From assembly GCF_000429665.1 (NCBI RefSeq), contig NZ_AUCH01000013.1:62001-126000 (forward strand): a stretch of 64,000 nt of DNA. The letters are read 5' to 3'. The notes beneath the pieces were generated by a model. That model saw only the letters and a list, made by a program, of their open reading frames with translations, searched no databases and had not been told where the DNA came from. Of the stretch, positions 58,807-64,000 are shown piece by piece (the first letter of the stretch is position 1; each line of letters opens with the position of its first letter). The DNA is from Azovibrio restrictus DSM 23866 (lineage in GTDB: Bacteria; Pseudomonadota; Gammaproteobacteria; Burkholderiales; Rhodocyclaceae). The position numbers were made by a program, and so were the translations under genes.

Positions 58807-59781
58807 TCAGGCGAGTTCGCTGTGGCGCGCCTTCCCCGGCGTATGCTGCAGCCCCTCGCCATGAATCTGGACCCGTCCCCCACCTGCCGCCATGGCGGCC
58901 TCCATGCGTCCCAGCGCCAGGGCCAGCAGGGCCTCACCGGAAATCATGCCATCTTCGGGACGGCTGGCCGCACCGGAACTGATGGTGAGCTGCACGGGTT
59001 TGCCGCGCACCACGATCTGGGCATTGGCCAGACTCCTGGCCACCCGCTTGGCAAAAGCCTCGCACTGATCCAGCCGGGAAGAGCGGGTTGCAATGGCAAA
59101 ACGACCGGCGCCATGGTGGCCCATGAAATCACTGGCGCCGATCTTGCCCTGGACCAGGCGGGCAAATTTCTCGGCGATACGGCTGGCCGTGCTCTTGCCC
59201 AGGTGATCCACCAGGCCGCTGTATCCATCCACGCCAAACACCAGCACCGCGCCCAGATCTCCGACCCGGGCGAACATGCGCCGCACCCCTTCCTCGAACA
59301 AGGAGGCCGAGAGCAGCCCCGTATCCCGGAAGTGCACCACCGGCTTGCCCTCTTTGGCAGTGGCCGCCAGCCGGACAGGCTCGACGGAAGGCGATGCTTC
59401 CTGGGCGGCAGCGGTTTTCTGGGCCTGGAGCAGGGGCAGGATTTCCCACTTTCCCATGCCGTTGAGGATGAAATCCGTGACGCCCAGCTTGCGGGCTTCA
59501 TCGGTGATTTCCTCGATCCGCGTCTCGGAGCCGATGAGATAGAAGGGAATGTGCTTGAGGCGCTGGAGCCGGTTGCGACGCAGCCGTTCGAGCAGGTCCA
59601 GGCCACTGAGACGGGGAATGTCCGGCCCGGCAATCACCGCCACCACATCATGGTCGAGCACCAGGGTCTGCCAGGCCGACTCGCCGTCCAGCACCTCAAG
59701 AACCTTGAACTGTTCCTCCAGGTGGCGAGACAGGGTTGCCCGTATAACCCTGGACTGATGCACAAGCAGAATGTTACCCAT
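58807..59781 (-). CDS. Degenerate receiver / degenerate GGDEF protein
   Basis: The 324-residue protein from ATG 59781 has a receiver-like domain (about 1-125). Its phosphoacceptor place is Gly52 (AVIAGPDIPRLSG) and the early acidic pair is missing (ILLVHQSR). A C-terminal GGDEF-like domain (about 165-310) has FMGHHGAGRFAI where GGDEF should be. Neither phosphorylation nor cyclic-di-GMP synthesis is expected. It may be a c-di-GMP or protein-binding scaffold. The TTG at 59802 is an unlikely start. The gap to tRNA-Val holds the tRNA terminator. Confidence 0.8.
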   Translation of the reverse strand: MGNILLVHQSRVIRATLSRHLEEQFKVLEVLDGESAWQTLVLDHDVVAVIAGPDIPRLSGLDLLERLRRNRLQRLKHIPFYLIGSETRIEEITDEARKLGVTDFILNGMGKWEILPLLQAQKTAAAQEASPSVEPVRLAATAKEGKPVVHFRDTGLLSASLFEEGVRRMFARVGDLGAVLVFGVDGYSGLVDHLGKSTASRIAEKFARLVQGKIGASDFMGHHGAGRFAIATRSSRLDQCEAFAKRVARSLANAQIVVRGKPVQLTISSGAASRPEDGMISGEALLALALGRMEAAMAAGGGRVQIHGEGLQHTPGKARHSELA

Positions 59782-59861
59782 GAGCCAAGATCGATCCAGC
59801 AAATGTTGTGATTATGCTATCCAAATCCCGGAAAAGCCAGCATTCCCCCTGTTTTAACAAA

Positions 59862-59893
59862 ACAAAAGGGAGTTAGCCTGAGCTAACTCCCTT
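59862..59893 (-). terminator. Terminator downstream of tRNA-Val
   Basis: A perfect 12-bp stem (AAGGGAGTTAGC / GCTAACTCCCTT) with a 4-nt loop lies 7 nt from the tRNA end. On the minus strand it is followed by TTGTTTTG, giving an intrinsic terminator for the hupB-tRNA end of the cluster. Confidence 0.88.
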
Positions 59894-59899
59894 CGGATC

Positions 59900-59975
59900 T
59901 GGTGGGTGCTGACGGGGTCGAACCGCCGACATTCGCCTTGTAAGGGCGACGCTCTACCAACTGAGCTAAGCACCC
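59900..59975 (-). tRNA. tRNA-Val (TAC)
   Basis: On the minus strand the acceptor GGGTGCT (5' end at 59975) pairs with AGCACCC. The D arm is TAGCTCAGTTGGTAGAGC. The anticodon loop CTTACAA carries TAC, and the T arm contains GGTTCGACCCC. Discriminator A and encoded CCA are at 59903-59900. It is 76 nt with CCA and lies 9 nt from the hupB end. Confidence 0.97.
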
Positions 59976-59983
59976 GAAGCAGA

Positions 59984-60256
59984 TTAGTTTACAGCATCCT
60001 TGAGCGCTTTGCCAGCACGGAATTTGGGGACCTTGGCGGACTTGATCTTGATGGTGGCGCCAGTGCGGGGATTGCGGCCACTCCGGGCGGCCCGTTCACC
60101 CACGTAGAAGGTGCCAAAACCCACCAGGGTCAGCATCTCGCCATCCTTGAGAGCCTTGGTCACTGCAGCAACGGTTGCATCCAGCGCACGACCGGCAGCA
60201 GCTTTGGAAATATCAGCTTCTGCAGCAATCGCATCAATCAGTTCGGATTTATTCAC
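59984..60256 (-). CDS. hupB: DNA-binding protein HU (beta type)
   Basis: The 90-residue nucleoid protein starts with GTG after AGGGGG and has the HU fold: MNKSELIDAIAAEADISKAA, then LVGFGTFYVGERAARSGRNPRTG, with the DNA-intercalating RNPRTG arm, and a C-terminal VPKFRAGKALKDAVN. It bends and compacts DNA. It lies downstream of lon in the conserved clpX-lon-hupB order and has its own promoter. Confidence 0.97.
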   Translation of the reverse strand: MNKSELIDAIAAEADISKAAAGRALDATVAAVTKALKDGEMLTLVGFGTFYVGERAARSGRNPRTGATIKIKSAKVPKFRAGKALKDAVN

Positions 60257-60309
60257 TTAAACCCCCTCTTTGGTTTGAATGGGAAACGGATCTACCACCT
60301 GCACGGCAC

Positions 60310-60339
60310 GTTATAGCCCCCCAAAAACCCTGGTGTCAA
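60310..60339 (-). promoter_or_regulatory. Sigma-70 promoter of hupB
   Basis: On the minus strand TTGACA (60339-60334) and TATAAC (60315-60310) are separated by 18 bp, about 50 nt upstream of the hupB start. The -35 is perfect and the -10 matches the consensus at four positions or more. The rest of the lon-hupB gap shows nothing else. Confidence 0.75.
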
Positions 60340-60424
60340 GCGGATTCAGGGGGGGCAGCGCGACATTCGGGCCGTTGAAAATGCTACAACAACAGTAAGG
60401 TCCGGAATAGCCCAAATGCAAAAT

Positions 60425-62836
60425 TTAGTGGGTAGTGACAGCCTTGGCTTCGGCCTCCGGCAGCGGGGCCACCTTGTCCCCGGCCACCTCTTCTGCCAGG
60501 GGTTCAGGCCGGCGTTCCAGGGCCCGCTCCAGGACCTGGTCTATCCATTTGACGGGCAGTACCTCGATCTTGTTCTTGATGTTGTCGGGGATATCCACCA
60601 GATCCTTCAGGTTCTCCTGGGGGATCAGGGCCGTCTTCAGGCCGCCACGTACCGCCGCCAGGAGCTTTTCCTTCAGCCCGCCGATGGCCAGGACTTCACC
60701 CCTCAGGGTGATCTCCCCGGTCATGCACACGTCGCAACGCACGGGAATGCCGGTGAAAGCGGAAACCAGGGCGGTGGTCATGGCGATGCCGGCGGAAGGT
60801 CCGTCCTTGGGGGTTGCCCCTTCCGGTACGTGGATGTGGATGTCCTGCTTGTCGAAGGCTTCGGCCTTGATGCCCAGACGCTCGGCCCGGGCCCGCACCA
60901 CGGAGCGGGCGGCTTCCACAGATTCCTTCATCACGTCGCCCAGGGAGCCGGTACGCAGGATGTTGCCCTTGCCCGGCATGACGGCGCATTCGATGGTCAG
61001 GAGCTCCCCGCCCACTTCGGTCCAGGCCAGCCCGGTCACCTGCCCCACCTGGTTTTCCTTCTCGGCAATGCCGAAACTGTAACGCCGGACACCCAGGTAC
61101 TTTTCCAGATTCCTGGAATTGACCACGATCTTGCCTTCCCGCTTCTTCAGGAGCAGGGTCTTGATCACCTTGCGGCAGATCTTGGAGATTTCCCGGTCCA
61201 GGCTGCGCACCCCGGCTTCCCGGGTGTAGTAGCGCACGATGTCCAGGATGGCGCCTTCGGTCACCGAGAGCTCGGTGGTCTTGACGCCATTGTTCTTCAT
61301 CTGCTTGGGCAGCAGGTAACGGATGGCGATGTTCACCTTCTCGTCTTCCGTGTAGCCCGACAGGCGGATGACTTCCATCCGGTCCAGCAGGGCCGCGGGA
61401 ATGTTGAGGGTGTTGGCCGTGGCCACGAACATCACGTCGGAGAGGTCGAAATCCACCTCCACGTAATGGTCCTGGAAGGTGTGATTCTGTTCCGGATCCA
61501 GCACTTCCAGCAGGGCGGAAGCGGGATCACCCCGGAAATCCTGACCCAGCTTGTCCACCTCGTCGAGCAGGAACAGGGGATTGCGCACTCCGGTCTTGGA
61601 CAGGCTCTGCAGGATCTTGCCGGGCATGGAGCCGATGTAGGTCCGGCGATGGCCGCGGATCTCGGCTTCGTCGCGCACACCGCCCAGAGCCATGCGCACG
61701 AACTTGCGGTTGGTGGCCTTGGCGATGGACTGCCCCAGGGAGGTCTTGCCCACGCCCGGGGGGCCCACCAGGCAGAGGATGGGTGCCTTGACCTTGTCCA
61801 CCCGCTGCTGCACGGCCAGGTATTCGATGATGCGTTCCTTGACCTTGTCCAGGCCGTAGTGGTCCGTATCGAGGATTTTCTCGGCCGCCGTCAGATCCTT
61901 GCTGATCCGGGTCTTCTTGCGCCAGGGCAGCCCGATCAGGGTCTCGATGTAATTGCGCACCACCGTGGCTTCGGCGGACATGGGGGACATCAGCTTCAGT
62001 TTCTTCAGCTCGCCCTGGGCCTTGGCCAGGCCTTCCTTGCTCATGCCGGCTGCCTGGATCTTCTTGTCCAGCTCCTCCAGGTCGGCGCCTTCCTCACCTT
62101 CGCCCAGCTCCTTCTGGATGGCCTTCACCTGCTCGTTCAGGTAGTACTCCCGCTGGCTCTTCTCCATCTGGCGCTTGACCCGGCCGCGGATGCGCTTTTC
62201 CACCTGGAGGATGTCGATTTCCGACTCCAGCTGGGAGAGCAGCCGCTCGATGCGGGCCCGGGAGGATTCCATTTCCAGGATTTCCTGCTTCTGCTCGAGC
62301 TTGAGGGGCAGATGGGCGGCAATGGTGTCGGCCAGACGGCCCGCTTCCTCGATGCCGGCAATGGAAGTGAGGATTTCCGGGGGGATCTTCTTGTTCAGCT
62401 TCACATACTGGTCGAACTGGGCCACCACGGCCCGGCGCATGGCCTCCAGTTCGTGATCCCCCTCACCGCCGTTGCCGAGCAGGCTGGCGCTGGCGACGAA
62501 ATGGGTTTCCAGGGACTGAACGGTGTCGACACGCACCCGCTGCACCCCTTCCACCAGCACCTTCACGGTGCCGTCGGGCAGCTTCAGCATCTGCAGCACA
62601 TTGGCCAGGCAGCCGATGTGATACAGGTCGTCAGGACCCGGCTCGTCCTTGGTGGCCGACTTCTGGGCCACCAGCAGGATGGAGCGGTCGCCCTCCATGG
62701 CCAGTTCCAGGGCCTTGATGGACTTGGGCCGCCCCACGAACAGGGGAATCACCATGTGGGGGAACACCACCACATCGCGCAGGGGCAGGAGGGGCAGCTC
62801 GACCGATTCGGGGAGCGGGGTTGTGCTATTGGACAT
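60425..62836 (-). CDS. lon: ATP-dependent protease Lon
   Basis: The 803-residue protein has the N-terminal substrate domain (LPLLPLRDVVVFPHMVIPLFVGR in parts, residues 13-35), the AAA+ domain with Walker A GPPGVGKTSL and Walker B FLLDEVDKL, and the protease domain with catalytic Ser in KDGPSAGIAM and the Lys about 40 residues later. It degrades misfolded and regulatory proteins. The length is standard. The ribosome-binding site AAGG is 8 nt from ATG 62836 and is buried in an inverted repeat with the end of clpX. Confidence 0.98.
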   Translation of the reverse strand: MSNSTTPLPESVELPLLPLRDVVVFPHMVIPLFVGRPKSIKALELAMEGDRSILLVAQKSATKDEPGPDDLYHIGCLANVLQMLKLPDGTVKVLVEGVQRVRVDTVQSLETHFVASASLLGNGGEGDHELEAMRRAVVAQFDQYVKLNKKIPPEILTSIAGIEEAGRLADTIAAHLPLKLEQKQEILEMESSRARIERLLSQLESEIDILQVEKRIRGRVKRQMEKSQREYYLNEQVKAIQKELGEGEEGADLEELDKKIQAAGMSKEGLAKAQGELKKLKLMSPMSAEATVVRNYIETLIGLPWRKKTRISKDLTAAEKILDTDHYGLDKVKERIIEYLAVQQRVDKVKAPILCLVGPPGVGKTSLGQSIAKATNRKFVRMALGGVRDEAEIRGHRRTYIGSMPGKILQSLSKTGVRNPLFLLDEVDKLGQDFRGDPASALLEVLDPEQNHTFQDHYVEVDFDLSDVMFVATANTLNIPAALLDRMEVIRLSGYTEDEKVNIAIRYLLPKQMKNNGVKTTELSVTEGAILDIVRYYTREAGVRSLDREISKICRKVIKTLLLKKREGKIVVNSRNLEKYLGVRRYSFGIAEKENQVGQVTGLAWTEVGGELLTIECAVMPGKGNILRTGSLGDVMKESVEAARSVVRARAERLGIKAEAFDKQDIHIHVPEGATPKDGPSAGIAMTTALVSAFTGIPVRCDVCMTGEITLRGEVLAIGGLKEKLLAAVRGGLKTALIPQENLKDLVDIPDNIKNKIEVLPVKWIDQVLERALERRPEPLAEEVAGDKVAPLPEAEAKAVTTH

Positions 62837-62841
62837 GTGGA

Positions 62842-62898
62842 TGCCTTGAAAAGTGACGTCCCCTCTTAACTGAGGGCTGAATGGGTAATTTCAAGGCA
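62842..62898 (-). promoter_or_regulatory. Inverted repeat sequestering the lon ribosome-binding site
   Basis: The perfect 10-bp arms TGCCTTGAAA (62898-62889 on the minus strand) and TTTCAAGGCA (62851-62842) form a stem whose 3' arm contains the AAGG of lon. Inside is a second hairpin, CCCTC/GAGGG (62861-62876). The 5' arm starts 6 nt after the clpX stop. In RNA this would hide the lon start region unless ribosomes finish clpX or the stem melts. Confidence 0.6.
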
Positions 62899-62904
62899 CC
62901 CGGC

Positions 62905-64000
62905 TCAATTGGAGCCGGACACCTTGGGCTGTTCGGCGTAGATCAGCAGGGGCTTGGCATCCCCGATCACCATGTTCTCGTCGATCACCACCTTGGAGAC
63001 ATCCTCCATCCCCGGAAGTTCGTACATGGTGTCCAGCAGCACGTGCTCCAGGATGGAACGCAGGCCCCGGGCCCCGGTCTTGCGCTCCAGGGCCTTCTTG
63101 GCGATGGCGATCAGGGCGGCGGGCCGCACTTCCAGCTCCACCCCTTCCATGGAGAACAGCTTCTGGTACTGCTTGATCAGGGCGTTCTTGGGCTCGATGA
63201 GGATTTCCACCAGGGCCGTTTCGTCCAGCTCCTGCAGGGTGGCCACCACCGGCAGACGGCCGATCAGTTCGGGAATCAGGCCAAACTTGATCAGGTCCTC
63301 GGGCTCCACATCCTTCAGCACCTCGCCGGTAGCCTTGCCCTCTTCCTTGCGCTTCACCGTGGCACCAAAGCCGATGCCGCCCTTTTCGGAACGGGCCTGG
63401 ATGATCTTGGCCAGACCGTCGAAGGCGCCGCCGCACACGAACAGGATGTTGGTGGTATCCACCTGGACGAAATCCTGATTGGGGTGCTTGCGTCCGCCCT
63501 GGGGAGGAATGGAGGCGATGGTGCCTTCGATCAGCTTCAAGAGGGCCTGCTGCACCCCTTCGCCGGACACGTCCCGGGTGATGGAGGGATTCTCGGAACG
63601 GCGGGAAATCTTGTCGATCTCGTCGATATAGACGATGCCCTGCTGGGCCTTTTCCACATCGTAGTCACACTTCTGCAGCAGCTTCTGGATGATGTTTTCC
63701 ACGTCCTCGCCCACGTAGCCGGCTTCGGTGAGGGTGGTGGCATCGGCCATGACGAAGGGCACGTTCAACATGCGGGCCAGGGTCTGGGCCAGCAGGGTCT
63801 TGCCGGAGCCCGTGGGACCCACCAGCAGGATGTTGCTCTTGGCCAGCTCCACCTCGTCGGTGTTCTTGCCCTTGAAGCGCAGGCGCTTGTAGTGGTTGTA
63901 CACCGCCACCGCCAGGATGCGCTTGGCCTGCTCCTGGCCGATCACGTACTGGTCGAGGATAGTGGAAATTTCCCGGGGCACGGGCAGGTCGGACATCTCG
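62905..64000 (-). CDS. clpX: ATP-dependent Clp protease ATP-binding subunit ClpX, 3' part (partial)
   Basis: The gene runs off the window at 64000. The 365 or so visible codons include SDLPVPREISTILDQYVIG, which in ClpX follows an N-terminal zinc-binding domain of about 60 residues not in the window. The codon at 63996-63994 is therefore an internal Met and not the start. The AAA+ domain has Walker A GPTGSGKTLLAQ and Walker B IVYIDEIDKI. The IGF loop for ClpP contact is in KGGIGFGATVK. The C-terminus is normal. ClpX unfolds proteins for ClpP; lon follows after 68 nt. Confidence 0.97.
   Translation of the reverse strand, partial: EMSDLPVPREISTILDQYVIGQEQAKRILAVAVYNHYKRLRFKGKNTDEVELAKSNILLVGPTGSGKTLLAQTLARMLNVPFVMADATTLTEAGYVGEDVENIIQKLLQKCDYDVEKAQQGIVYIDEIDKISRRSENPSITRDVSGEGVQQALLKLIEGTIASIPPQGGRKHPNQDFVQVDTTNILFVCGGAFDGLAKIIQARSEKGGIGFGATVKRKEEGKATGEVLKDVEPEDLIKFGLIPELIGRLPVVATLQELDETALVEILIEPKNALIKQYQKLFSMEGVELEVRPAALIAIAKKALERKTGARGLRSILEHVLLDTMYELPGMEDVSKVVIDENMVIGDAKPLLIYAEQPKVSGSN

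Noticed and set aside
60416..62869. An 817-codon plus-strand frame opposite lon
   Set aside because: It is a shadow of lon, with no family motifs and low-complexity His/Gln/Leu content.
63994..63996. This ATG as the clpX start
   Set aside because: ClpX has a zinc-binding domain before SDLPxPREI, so the codon is internal and the gene continues beyond the window.
1..64000. CRISPR arrays, prophage or complete insertion sequences
   Set aside because: No spaced identical repeats, integrase, transposase or phage structural genes were seen anywhere in the window.

Overview
This window comes from a G+C-rich (roughly two-thirds G+C by eye) Gram-negative proteobacterium, most likely a betaproteobacterium of the Rhodocyclales type (Azospira/Dechloromonas/Azoarcus relatives). 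That placement is an inference. It rests on the clpX-lon-hupB-tRNA-Val order, the Rnf complex, a cytochrome bd operon, acetate and beta-oxidation genes, and the small regulatory gene families present. Almost all of the window is chromosomal core or near-core sequence. The only clearly foreign-looking patch is at 13.6-14.5 kb: a lower-G+C DUF2971-like gene beside what looks like the 3' end of a group II intron.

Layout. 0-2.7 kb holds the tail of an enoyl-ACP reductase-like gene, a hot-dog/phosphotransacetylase fusion and acetate kinase. 2.8-6.1 kb holds a short MscS-type channel, an OprD-like porin and a periplasmic-sensor diguanylate cyclase. 6.3-13.2 kb is a minus-strand fatty-acid oxidation operon: acyl-CoA ligase, etfB, etfA, acyl-CoA dehydrogenase and ETF:quinone oxidoreductase, ended by a strong terminator. 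14.6-17.4 kb holds a hybrid histidine kinase, an OmpR-type regulator and a YjbQ protein.

17.5-25.9 kb is a respiratory block. A sigma-54 activator diverges from cydA, cydB, an orphan Rieske protein, a NifX-like protein with a His/Cys-rich tail, cydX (too short for routine ORF calling), a ybgE-like gene, an octaheme tetrathionate-reductase-family cytochrome and a membrane cytochrome b. A near-consensus -24/-12 promoter lies in front of cydA. 26.3-33.4 kb holds pyrD, rnfABCDGE and nth. 33.4-41 kb holds small conserved genes (FIST-like, DUF1841, FecR-like), a diiron-type MBL protein, an orphan GspE/PilB ATPase, a hypoxanthine-DNA-glycosylase-like protein, a periplasmic protein with a Fur-family gene, and tRNA-Pro(GGG).

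41.4-55.1 kb is the most interesting region. Acetyl-CoA synthetase is followed on the same strand by a small membrane protein, a symporter-STAC-histidine kinase fusion (CrbS-like), a lone receiver, a membrane pseudo-kinase fused to an intact DEDDh exonuclease, two tandem DUF294 nucleotidyltransferase-like proteins (one with cNMP and CBS domains), a degenerate exonuclease-like protein, and a two-subunit Na+:solute symporter. Start and stop codons touch or overlap through most of this run. It looks like one acetate uptake, sensing and activation system with an unexplained nuclease/nucleotidyltransferase branch.

55.3-64 kb holds yqhA, class I fumarase, a HAD phosphatase, a RidA-like protein, a degenerate receiver/GGDEF protein, tRNA-Val(TAC), hupB, lon and the 3' part of clpX. 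A perfect inverted repeat between clpX and lon hides the lon ribosome-binding site.
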